A DNA stretch of 7,204 bases from S012-135 sp964423785 (GTDB taxonomy: Bacteria; Desulfobacterota; Desulfobulbia; Desulfobulbales; S012-135), in contig CAYRGZ010000141.1 of NCBI GenBank assembly GCA_964423785.1, positions 1-7,204 of the forward strand. Reading direction: 5' to 3'. The position numbers were made by a program, and so were the translations under genes. Shown here piece after piece: positions 1-7,204 of this stretch. The stretch's first letter is position 1. Each line of letters opens with the position of its first letter. The notes beneath the pieces were generated by a model. The model saw nothing but the letters and a program-made list of their open reading frames with translations. It made no database searches and had not been told where the DNA came from.

Positions 1-42
1 CCATCATGATTGCAGCGGAAACGTATCGCAATTCCGTGGGCA
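1..42 (-). other. Spacer after atpG, toward expected atpD
   Basis: This short stretch follows the atpG stop codon on the minus strand. In this gene order atpD (beta subunit) normally comes next. An ATG overlaps the atpG stop (TGATG) and stays open to the edge, and two adjacent ATGs occur at 7-5 and 4-2. The residues readable from the first do not resemble an AtpD N-terminus, and no purine-rich Shine-Dalgarno precedes the other two. No coding start can be assigned here; the beta gene probably begins outside the window. Confidence 0.4.
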
Positions 43-912
43 TCAACCCTTCAGGGCCTCGGCGCCACCGACGATGTCCATGAGTTCGGCGGTGATGCCG
101 GCCTGGCGCGCCTTGTTGTACAGCAGGGTGAGTTCGTGGATCATGTCCTTGCAGGCGTTGGTGGCGTTGTCCATGGCGGTCATCCGGGCGGCGTGCTCGC
201 TGGCCGACACCTCCAGCATGGCGTGGTAGACCATGACGTTGAGGTAGAGCGGCAACAGCACATCCATGATCTCCTCCGGCCCCGGCTCGTAGATGAAGTC
301 GCCGCCCCCTTGGTGGCCCTCCGCCTCGCTATCGACCCCGGCGATGGGAAGCAACCGCTCCACCGTCGGCTTCTGGCTGACCACCGAGACGAACTGGCCG
401 TAGATCAAGCGGCACTCGTCGATCTCGCCGTCGAGAAAGGCGCGGGCCGAATCCTGGGCGATCTCTCGGGCGTTGAACATCTGGAAGGTGGCCATGATGT
501 CCTCGTAGGCCTTGCGCAGCTTGCCGGTCTTCTTGAAGTAGCGGGCGCCCTTCTTGCCCACACCGACGAAGCGCACCTTTTTGCCCTCGGCCTCGAGGGC
601 GGCAGCCTCCTTTTCCGCCCGGGCAATGATGTTGGCGTTGAAACTGCCGCACAGGCCACGGTCCGCGGTGATGACGATGAGTTCCACCGTCTGTACCGGC
701 CGCACCTCCATGAGCGGAAAGCCGCCGCCGGCCAGGTGACCGGCCAACGAGGCCATGGCCTCGTTGAACTTGGCCTTGTACGGCCGGAAGCTCTGCATGC
801 GCTCCTGGGCACCCCGCAGCTTGGCCGAGGCGACCATGTTCATCGCCTTGGTGATCTGCGACGTCTTCTTGACGCCGGATATCTTTCGCTGTACGTCCTT
901 CAGACTGGGCAT
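43..912 (-). CDS. atpG: F-type ATP synthase gamma subunit
   Basis: AtpG is the central rotor shaft of F1: its N- and C-terminal helices form a coiled coil inside the alpha3beta3 hexamer and turn with the c-ring, coupling proton flow to ATP synthesis at the inner membrane. The 289-residue product has the usual bacterial length. Family landmarks are the N-terminal helix containing ISGVKKTSQITKAMNMVASAKL-type sequence (residues 11-32), the Rossmann-like core segment ITADRGLCGSFN (81-92), SEHAARMTAM (238-247), and the C-terminal gamma signature from I273 to A286 (ITAELMDIVGGAEA). A Gly/acidic loop around residues 194-213 sits in a variable part of the family, and there is no plant-type redox cysteine insertion. 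The ATG at 912-910 is preceded by GGAGG at 10 nt spacing. It lies 19 nt after atpA and is the last complete gene of the operon here. Identity is very secure. Confidence 0.98.
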   Translation of the reverse strand: MPSLKDVQRKISGVKKTSQITKAMNMVASAKLRGAQERMQSFRPYKAKFNEAMASLAGHLAGGGFPLMEVRPVQTVELIVITADRGLCGSFNANIIARAEKEAAALEAEGKKVRFVGVGKKGARYFKKTGKLRKAYEDIMATFQMFNAREIAQDSARAFLDGEIDECRLIYGQFVSVVSQKPTVERLLPIAGVDSEAEGHQGGGDFIYEPGPEEIMDVLLPLYLNVMVYHAMLEVSASEHAARMTAMDNATNACKDMIHELTLLYNKARQAGITAELMDIVGGAEALKG

Positions 913-931
913 CGTCGCCGCGCCTCCGTCC

Positions 932-2455
<1,524 letters not shown>

Positions 2456-2460
2456 GGTCG

Positions 2461-3009
2461 CTACTCTCTCCCGGTTATGGATTCTTTCAACTCGTCAAGC
2501 TGGGTCCGCAGACTGCCATCCAATACCAAGTCTCCTACCTGGGCGACGATGCCGCCGAGGATGGAGGGATCGACTTCCGTGGTCACGATCACCGACTTAC
2601 CGGTGATCTTCTCGAGGGTCGCCTTCACCTGGGCCTCGAGCTCGGCATCCAACTCCATGGCGGTGATGATCCGGCCGCGACAGACGTTGCGGTCGTCATC
2701 CACCATGCGCCCGTAAACTTGCGCGATTTCGGGCAGAAGGGAAACCCGCTTCTTCTCGACCAAGAGCCGCAGGAAATTCCGCATCACCGGCGCCGCCTGC
2801 AACTGGTCGGCCAGGTAGTCCATGACCTTTTCCCGCGTCTCCACCGGGTAGAGCGGGTTGGTGAGCCCGTCTCGCACCACGGGTTCGGTCTCGAACACCC
2901 CGGCCACCTCGGCCAGGGCCGCCCCGAAGGCGTCCACAGCGTCCTCTTCCTTGCCGACCAGGAAGAGGGCCCGGGCGTACCGTTTCGCCAACACCGTATT
3001 CTTCTTCAC
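2461..3009 (-). CDS. atpH: F-type ATP synthase delta subunit (GTG start)
   Basis: AtpH (the OSCP homologue) caps the F1 hexamer and ties it to the b/b' peripheral stalk so the stator does not spin with the rotor. The 182-residue product has the usual length. The N-terminal six-helix domain opens with LAKRYARALF (7-16), the family hallmark. The C-terminal domain carries VTTEVDPSILGGIVAQVGD (142-160) and the tail LDGSLRTQLDELKESI (163-178). The start codon is GTG at 3009-3007, placed only a few residues before the conserved KRYARALF segment, with no better upstream ATG. GGGAGG lies 6 nt before it, overlapping the last codons of atpF. The gap to atpF is 2 nt and to atpA 5 nt, so the gene is almost certainly co-translated within the operon. 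Confidence 0.97.
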   Translation of the reverse strand: MKKNTVLAKRYARALFLVGKEEDAVDAFGAALAEVAGVFETEPVVRDGLTNPLYPVETREKVMDYLADQLQAAPVMRNFLRLLVEKKRVSLLPEIAQVYGRMVDDDRNVCRGRIITAMELDAELEAQVKATLEKITGKSVIVTTEVDPSILGGIVAQVGDLVLDGSLRTQLDELKESITGRE

Positions 3010-3011
3010 CG

Positions 3012-3602
3012 TCAGCCTCCCACCTTGCCGAGGTATTCCTTCACCAACCGTACCTGATCCTCGGCCTGCAGGTTCTTGCGCACCAACTCCTCGGCCGCCT
3101 TGGCGGCCGCGTCGGCGATCTCGGCCAGGAGTTGCCGCTTGGCCTCGGCCAGCTCGTGCTGCACCGCCATCTCGGCCTGCCGCTTGATGTCACCGGCGGC
3201 CCGTTCTGCCTCGGCGATGATGCGCTCCTTTTCAGCTTCACCCTGGGCGACGGCGGCATCGAGGATACGCTGAACCTCCGCTTCGATACCGGCCAGTTTT
3301 GCTTCATACTCCCGGTACTTGCTCTCAGCCTCGTTCTTGCGGGCCTCCAGCTCCTCGAACTGTTCGATGATCGCCTGCCGCCGCCGGGCCAGCCCATTGG
3401 CGATGGGTTTCCTGAGAGCGGCCACCAGAATAGCCACCAGGGCGGCGAAGTTCATCGTTCGCCACAGAAGATCCATCAACTTCTCGTGCGTAACGCCGCC
3501 TCCGTGTCCACCGCCGTGGCCCTCGGCGGCCCAGGCCGCCGCCGCCACCAGCAGGGCGAGGCCGGCCATGAGCGCGATGCGCATCCCCTTGCTATGCCTC
3601 AT
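3012..3602 (-). CDS. atpF: F-type ATP synthase b subunit with signal peptide
   Basis: AtpF is a peripheral-stalk subunit: one membrane helix plus a long cytoplasmic helix that pairs with b' and reaches the delta subunit. The 196-residue protein is longer than E. coli b (156 aa) because of its N-terminus. Residues 1-26 look like a Sec signal peptide (MRHSKGMR, a hydrophobic core rich in Leu/Ala, and a plausible cut after AWA). A Gly/His stretch (HGGGHGGG, 29-36) follows, then a membrane helix at about 44-63, then an uninterrupted charged helix with Glu/Ala/Lys/Arg heptads from about 70 to 185. Signal-peptide-bearing b subunits are known in Geobacter-type bacteria. The ATG at 3602 overlaps the atpF' stop (ATGA) and has GGGAGG at 8 nt spacing. 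The internal ATG at residue 7 is possible but has no comparable ribosome site. The subunit type is secure; the signal-peptide processing is inferred. Confidence 0.95.
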   Translation of the reverse strand: MRHSKGMRIALMAGLALLVAAAAWAAEGHGGGHGGGVTHEKLMDLLWRTMNFAALVAILVAALRKPIANGLARRRQAIIEQFEELEARKNEAESKYREYEAKLAGIEAEVQRILDAAVAQGEAEKERIIAEAERAAGDIKRQAEMAVQHELAEAKRQLLAEIADAAAKAAEELVRKNLQAEDQVRLVKEYLGKVGG

Positions 3603-4027
3603 GCCAGAGACCTCCCGAGAATCTTTTCCGCCATGGAAGCGGCAAACGTGTCGACCGCGGCCTGCAACTCCTTGCGAGCCGCCTCCATTTCACTCTTGAT
3701 GGCTGCCAACTGCTCGGCCTTGGCGGAGTCCACCTCGGCCCGCACGGCGGCCACCTTGGTATTCGTCTCATCCTGCGCCGCCTTGCGTACCGTCTCAATC
3801 CGCTCCTTGGCCTGCCGGCGGGCATCGGCCAGCTTGGCGTCGAACTCCTGTAGCCGCAATTCGGCATTCTTGTTGAAGGTAGCAATCTCCTTTTCGAGTT
3901 CGGCCAGCCGCCGGTCGCGCTCGTCGAGCACCGTGCGGATCGGGCGATATAGCACCGCGTTCAGGATGACGATGAGGACCAACATGTTGATGATCTGGAT
4001 GACCATCGTCACGTCAATGGTGATCAT
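3599..4027 (-). CDS. atpF': F-type ATP synthase b' (second b-type) subunit
   Basis: This is the first gene of the operon, encoding a second b-type stalk subunit expected to pair with the neighbouring AtpF as a b/b' heterodimer. The 142-residue protein starts with a short periplasmic stub and one membrane helix (about 7-27, VMVIQII...LNAVLY type), followed by RPIRTVLDERDRRL (28-41), which is typical of b-family proteins just after the membrane. It then runs as a continuous helix of charged and Ala residues to the C-terminal SMAEKILGRSLA (131-142). There is no signal peptide, unlike AtpF. The ATG at 4027 has GGAGG at 9 nt spacing, and the stop overlaps the atpF start by 4 nt. Duplicate b genes in tandem occur in photosynthetic bacteria and in several delta-proteobacterial lineages. 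The assignment as b' rather than b rests on gene order and size. Confidence 0.94.
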   Translation of the reverse strand: MITIDVTMVIQIINMLVLIVILNAVLYRPIRTVLDERDRRLAELEKEIATFNKNAELRLQEFDAKLADARRQAKERIETVRKAAQDETNTKVAAVRAEVDSAKAEQLAAIKSEMEAARKELQAAVDTFAASMAEKILGRSLA

Positions 4028-4200
4028 GCTCCGTTTCCTCCGTTCGGTGAACCGGTAACGAACCTGATTATGCCGGGCGCGCGCCGCATCACCTCAAGCC
4101 CGGCACGACACGCTATTGCAACAGGTTACGCCCGACAAACCGTCGAAATCGGCAGTCACGATTCCGACTGAATGACGCCTCATTAAGCCAAATGGAAAGG
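4028..4200 (-). other. Probable structured leader of the atp operon
   Basis: If transcription starts near 4193, the atp mRNA has a leader of roughly 165 nt before atpF'. Several complementary segments are visible: an 8-bp stem TGCCGGGC (4071-4078) with GCCCGGCA (4098-4105); a 6-bp enclosing stem AACCTG (4061-4066) with CAGGTT (4122-4127); CAGTC (4153-4157) with GACTG (4166-4170); and, directly adjacent, AATGA (4171-4175) with TCATT (4180-4184). The two last stems abut and could stack. No known riboswitch or small ORF with a ribosome site was recognised. The stems are seen directly; any regulatory role is inference. Confidence 0.35.
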
Positions 4201-4229
4201 TTTCTACTCCATTCCCCGGGGTCTGTCAA
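4201..4229 (-). promoter_or_regulatory. Sigma-70-type promoter of the atp operon
   Basis: On the minus strand there is a perfect -35 hexamer TTGACA (4229-4224), a 17-nt spacer, and the -10 hexamer TAGAAA (4206-4201; 4 of 6 to TATAAT). The predicted start is an A near 4193. The spacer contains the palindrome CCCCGGGG (4214-4221). The position, between the end of alaS and atpF', fits a dedicated promoter for the ATP synthase operon. Confidence 0.65.
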
Positions 4230-4304
4230 CCCTTTTATCCCCGGAAAAGGACAGCAGCGCTACACGAACCCTTCCGACTAGGTAGAATTACGGAACGCCG
4301 GCCC

Positions 4305-4316
4305 GTGCGGCCGCAC
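4305..4316. repeat. 12-bp perfect palindrome between alaS and atp operon
   Basis: GTGCGGCCGCAC equals its own reverse complement. It sits about 55 nt past the alaS stop and about 75 nt upstream of the atp -35 box. It could form a tight hairpin or bind a dimeric protein, but no T-run follows it on the minus strand, so it is not a typical terminator. In GC-rich DNA a short GC palindrome can arise by chance. Confidence 0.3.
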
Positions 4317-4352
4317 CTGCCCAGAAGGGATCGACGCCCCTCCTCGACCAAC

Positions 4353-4373
4353 AAAAAAATGAACCGCCATTCA
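4353..4373 (-). terminator. Weak candidate terminator of alaS
   Basis: On the minus strand the alaS stop codon is part of TGAATGGCGGTTCA, a short stem (TGAA/TTCA plus one G-T pair) with a GGCG loop, followed at once by seven T residues (4359-4353). An A-run upstream could extend pairing with the T-run across a bulge. The layout is terminator-like, but the stem is short, so efficiency is doubtful and some read-through into the atp operon is possible. Confidence 0.4.
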
Positions 4374-7022
4374 GTCCTTTTCCGCCATGGCACTCACAAT
4401 GTCGGGCACGGCCGCCAGGGCATCGGCCAGCTTGTCGGCCTGCGGGCCGCCGGCCTGGGCCATGTCCGGCCGGCCGCCGCCCTTGCCGCCGACCAGGGCC
4501 GCCACCTCACGGACGATGGCACCGGCGTGGAAGGTATCGGTGAGATCCTCGCTCACCAGGGCGAGCAGCATCGCCTTGCCGTCGTGCACGCCGCCGAGAA
4601 CCGCCACCGCGGTGCCCATCTTTTCCCGCACCCGGTCGCCGATCTCCCGCAGGGTCTTGGCCGAATCGAGGGCCACCTGGGAGGTGATCACCCGCACCCC
4701 GCCGACCAGGGGGGCCTCGGCGATGGTCCGGTCCAGATCGGCCAGGGAAAGGCGGGCCGCCAGGCGACCGACTTCCGCCTCCAGCTGGCGGACCCGTTCG
4801 ACGAGTTTGGCGACCTTATCTCCGAGCCCCTCGGGGGTCGTCTTGAGCCGGGCCGCCACCCCGGTCAGTTCCGCCTCGCGCCGGCGGAAATAGTCCACGG
4901 CTTCCTGGCCGGAGACCGCCTCAATCCGCCGGACGCCGGCCGCCACGCCGGTCTCGGTGACGATCTTGAACAGACCGATCTCGCCGGTGGCGCCCACGTG
5001 GGTGCCGCCGCACAGTTCCTTGCTGATGTCGCCGATGGAGACCATCCGCACCGTATCGCCGTATTTCTCGCCGAACAGGGCCATGGCACCGGCGGCCACC
5101 GCCCTCTGCCGGTCTACCATCGCCACCGTGGTCGGCAGATTGGCCCGGATCATCCGGTTGACCCAGTCCTCCACCGCGACGATCTCGTCAGGAGCAAGCG
5201 GATTGAAATGGGTGAAGTCGAAACGCAGCCGCTCCGCCTCGACCAGGGAGCCGGCCTGCTTGACGTGCTGGCCGAGGATGTCGCGCAAGGCGGCGTGCAG
5301 CAGGTGAGTGGCGGTATGGTTGCCCGCGATCTTCTGGCGGCGGCCGTCGGCGACCCGCAACTCCACCTCGTCACCGACCCGCACCAGGCCCTCGACTACC
5401 TCCGCCTTGTGCAGGGAGATCCGGTCACCGGCGCGCACGGTGTCCACCACCCGCAGCCGACCGGCCGGACCAGCGATTTCACCCTGGTCGCCGACCTGGC
5501 CGCCGGCCTCGGCGTAAAACACCGTCTCCGGGCAGACGACCAGCACCCGGTCTCCGGGCCCGGCCTCGTCCACCGCCCGGCCCTGCTCGTCGAGTATATC
5601 AGTGATCGTCGAGCGGCAGCGGCTCGCCTCATACCCCAGGAAACGGGTTTTCTCGCCCCGGGCCAGGACGGTCTGGATGCCGTCGCCCATGACATCCAGG
5701 CTGCTCGTCTTCCAGGATTGGCGGGACTTGCGGCGCTGTTCCGCCATGGCGGCATTGTAGCCGGCCTCGTCGATGGACAGCCCCTCTTCCAGAGCCACGT
5801 CCCGGACAATATCCACCGGGAAGCCGTAGGTATCGTATAGCTTGAACATGAAATCGCCGCCGATGATGGACTCGCCGGCGGCCCGTAACCGCTCGATTTC
5901 CCGGCCCAGCATTTCGAGGCCGTTGTCGATGGTGACGAAAAACCGCTCCTCCTCGTGGGTCACCACCTTGGCGAGCAGATCGGCATGATCGCGCAGGTGG
6001 GGATAGCTCTCCGCCATTTCCGCGATTACCCGCTCGGTGACCTTGGCGAGAAAAGGCTCGGTGAGCCCCAGCACCCGGCCGTAGCGGATCGCCCGGCGCA
6101 GCAGACGGCGCAACACGTAGCCCCGACCCTCGTTGGCCGGCAGCACGCCGTCGGCCACCAGAAAGGTGGCGGCCCGGCTGTGGTCGGCGATCACCCGCAA
6201 GGCGGTGTCGGAGGCCTCGTCGTCGCCGTAGCCGCAGCCGGCGAGCGCGGCGATGGCGTCGATGATCGGCCGGAACAGGTCGGAATCGTAATTGGAATGC
6301 ACACCCTGGACCACGGCGGCGATACGCTCGAGCCCCATGCCGGTATCGATACTCGGCTTGGGCAGCGGGGTCAGCGTTCCGTCCGCGTCCCGGTAGTACT
6401 GCATGAACACCAGGTTCCACAGTTCGAGATAGCGGTCGCAGTCGCAACCGGCCCGGCATTCGGGCCGCCGGCAGCCGACCTCCGGCCCCTGGTCGATGAG
6501 GATCTCGGAGCACGGCCCGCAGGGGCCGGTATCGCCCATGGCCCAGAAATTGTCCTTTTCCCCCAGCCGGATGATGCGGCCCGGCAGCAGGTCGTCGATC
6601 TCCTCCCACAGACAGTACGCCTCGTCATCCTCCTCGAAAACCGACACCCACAACCGCTCCGGAGGCAGGCCCAACTCTCTGGTGAGAAACTCCCAGGCGT
6701 AGCGGATGGCCTCCCGCTTGAAATAGTCGCCGAAGGAAAAATTGCCGAGCATCTCGAAAAAGGTGTGGTGGCGGGCCGTATAGCCGACGTTCTCCAGGTC
6801 GTTGTGCTTGCCGCCGGCCCGCACACAGCGCTGGACGGTGGTGGCCCGGACGTAGGGCCGTTCCTCCTCACCCATGAACACCCGCTTGAACTGCACCATG
6901 CCGGCGTTGGTGAACAACAGGGTGGGGTCGTCGTGGGGCACGAGGGGGGAACTTTCCACCACCTCGTGGCCCCGAGCGGCAAAGAAGTCGAGGAACCGCC
7001 TGCGAATCTCGTTGCCCGTCAT
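4371..7022 (-). CDS. alaS: Alanyl-tRNA synthetase
   Basis: AlaRS charges tRNA-Ala with alanine using ATP in the cytoplasm, and its editing domain removes mischarged Ser and Gly. With the start at 7022 it has 883 residues, close to E. coli (876). The class II catalytic domain shows motif 2 around TTVQRCVRAGGKHNDLENVG (61-80) and motif 3 at GRGYVLRRLLRRAIR (299-313). The editing domain has the zinc ligands HTATH (H569, H573) and CGGTH (C671, H675). A short coiled coil (about 735-765) leads to the C-Ala domain with its glycine-rich GGKGGGRPDMAQAGG (845-859). A cysteine cluster occurs at C168, C171, C184, C189, C193 and C195 within the catalytic domain. The ATG at 7022 is chosen because AGGAGG lies 8 nt upstream and the family-typical EIRRRFLDFF begins just after it. 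An upstream ATG at 7097 would add 25 residues encoded by repeat DNA. It appears to be a single-gene unit. Confidence 0.98.
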   Translation of the reverse strand: MTGNEIRRRFLDFFAARGHEVVESSPLVPHDDPTLLFTNAGMVQFKRVFMGEEERPYVRATTVQRCVRAGGKHNDLENVGYTARHHTFFEMLGNFSFGDYFKREAIRYAWEFLTRELGLPPERLWVSVFEEDDEAYCLWEEIDDLLPGRIIRLGEKDNFWAMGDTGPCGPCSEILIDQGPEVGCRRPECRAGCDCDRYLELWNLVFMQYYRDADGTLTPLPKPSIDTGMGLERIAAVVQGVHSNYDSDLFRPIIDAIAALAGCGYGDDEASDTALRVIADHSRAATFLVADGVLPANEGRGYVLRRLLRRAIRYGRVLGLTEPFLAKVTERVIAEMAESYPHLRDHADLLAKVVTHEEERFFVTIDNGLEMLGREIERLRAAGESIIGGDFMFKLYDTYGFPVDIVRDVALEEGLSIDEAGYNAAMAEQRRKSRQSWKTSSLDVMGDGIQTVLARGEKTRFLGYEASRCRSTITDILDEQGRAVDEAGPGDRVLVVCPETVFYAEAGGQVGDQGEIAGPAGRLRVVDTVRAGDRISLHKAEVVEGLVRVGDEVELRVADGRRQKIAGNHTATHLLHAALRDILGQHVKQAGSLVEAERLRFDFTHFNPLAPDEIVAVEDWVNRMIRANLPTTVAMVDRQRAVAAGAMALFGEKYGDTVRMVSIGDISKELCGGTHVGATGEIGLFKIVTETGVAAGVRRIEAVSGQEAVDYFRRREAELTGVAARLKTTPEGLGDKVAKLVERVRQLEAEVGRLAARLSLADLDRTIAEAPLVGGVRVITSQVALDSAKTLREIGDRVREKMGTAVAVLGGVHDGKAMLLALVSEDLTDTFHAGAIVREVAALVGGKGGGRPDMAQAGGPQADKLADALAAVPDIVSAMAEKD

Positions 7023-7028
7023 CACCAA

Positions 7029-7036
7029 CCCCTCCT
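7029..7036 (-). promoter_or_regulatory. Shine-Dalgarno that fixes the alaS start
   Basis: AGGAGG at 7036-7031, continuing as GG, lies 8 nt before the ATG at 7022. It is the strongest ribosome site in the window. It decides the start against the in-frame upstream ATG at 7097, which has no such site and lies in a repeated element. Confidence 0.85.
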
Positions 7037-7095
7037 CAATTCTGATAATCTCGTAAAAATTCGGAATCAGTCCAGGTCTGACACGATAATTCAAC
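7036..7095. repeat. 60-bp direct repeat, copy A (abuts alaS ribosome site)
   Basis: This segment matches 7143-7202 at 52 of 60 positions with no gaps. The end away from alaS is the best conserved: CTGACACGATAATTCAAC (7078-7095) is identical in both copies, as is the CAATTCTGAT block at the other end. Mismatches cluster in the middle. The copy ends at the alaS Shine-Dalgarno, so it must form part of the alaS leader or promoter region. It does not look like coding DNA, although one frame is open and joins alaS. Confidence 0.8.
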
Positions 7096-7115
7096 AAGTT
7101 ACAAAACGCGAACTC

Positions 7116-7144
7116 GATGGAATCGCACGTTTTGCGATTCCATC
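7116..7144. repeat. Perfect 12-bp inverted repeat (hairpin) between direct repeats
   Basis: GATGGAATCGCA (7116-7127) and TGCGATTCCATC (7133-7144) are exact reverse complements separated by the 5-nt loop CGTTT. The right arm overlaps the start of repeat copy B by 2 nt. No T-run follows on either strand, so it is not a standard terminator. The loop is complementary to AAACG at 7104-7108, which allows either a pseudoknot or a competing stem CAAAACG (7102-7108) with CGTTTTG (7128-7134). Confidence 0.75.
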
Positions 7145-7202
7145 AATTCTGATGAACCCGTAAAAACTCGCAGTCGGTCCAGGCCTGACACGATAATTCA
7201 AC
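7143..7202. repeat. 60-bp direct repeat, copy B (at window edge)
   Basis: This is the second copy of the repeat at 7036-7095, in the same orientation and 107 bp away. It contains CCAGGCCTG, in which CAGGCCTG is a palindrome that is imperfect in copy A. It ends 2 nt before the window edge, so more copies or a larger element may continue beyond. Confidence 0.8.
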
Positions 7203-7204
7203 GG

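Noticed and set aside
1..43. Start of atpD from the ATG overlapping the atpG stop
   Set aside because: The frame is open to the edge but its residues (MPTELRYVSAAIMM) do not resemble the beta-subunit N-terminus.
4305..5840. 511-codon plus-strand open frame opposite alaS
   Set aside because: Antisense shadow of alaS; the composition is rich in H, G, D, L and R with no known motif and no convincing ribosome site was seen.
7041..7076. Possible alaS promoter in repeat copy A (TGGACT, 18 nt, GATTAT on the minus strand)
   Set aside because: Both boxes match only 4 of 6, copy B is more degenerate, and the implied start would fall almost on the Shine-Dalgarno. Not strong enough to list as a feature.
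7116..7144. Hairpin as a Rho-independent terminator of the gene upstream of alaS
   Set aside because: The stem is perfect, but neither strand has a T-run just after it.
5955..7163. 402-codon plus-strand open frame running into the repeat region
   Set aside because: It is antisense to alaS and reads through the non-coding repeats; no family motif.
7036..7204. CRISPR array
   Set aside because: There are only two repeats, of 60 bp with 8 mismatches, and the 47-nt interval is mostly a hairpin rather than a unique spacer.

Overview
This GC-rich window reads almost entirely on the minus strand. It holds two housekeeping blocks: the single gene alaS (alanyl-tRNA synthetase) on the right, and most of an F-type ATP synthase operon on the left. 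In transcription order the layout is: a repeat- and hairpin-rich leader (about 7036-7204), alaS (7022-4371), an intergenic region with a probable weak terminator and a strong-looking promoter (4370-4028), then atpF' (b'), atpF (b), atpH (delta), atpA (alpha) and atpG (gamma, ending at 43). The next gene, expected to be atpD (beta), lies beyond position 1.

The atp genes are tightly packed: an ATGA overlap, then gaps of 2, 5 and 19 nt. Each has a Shine-Dalgarno sequence, often inside the end of the preceding gene. Together they encode the rotor shaft (gamma), the non-catalytic hexamer subunit (alpha), and the peripheral stalk (delta plus two different b-type subunits). The membrane genes for subunits a and c (atpB, atpE) are not upstream; alaS is there instead. 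So the F1/stalk operon is separated from the a/c genes. The split layout, the paired b'/b genes, a b subunit with a cleavable-looking signal peptide, and the protein sequences themselves best fit the Desulfuromonas/Geobacter group of the former Deltaproteobacteria. That assignment is inference from memory of those families, not a search.

The least ordinary DNA is upstream of alaS. Two 60-bp direct repeats (52 of 60 identical, 107 bp apart) flank a perfect 12-bp stem hairpin whose 5-nt loop is complementary to an adjacent segment, a possible pseudoknot or switch. One repeat copy ends at the alaS Shine-Dalgarno and creates a spurious in-frame N-terminal extension of alaS. The atp operon also has a promoter with a perfect -35 box and a leader of about 165 nt with several potential stems. 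I saw no mobile element, CRISPR array, tRNA or rRNA, and no clearly new gene system.
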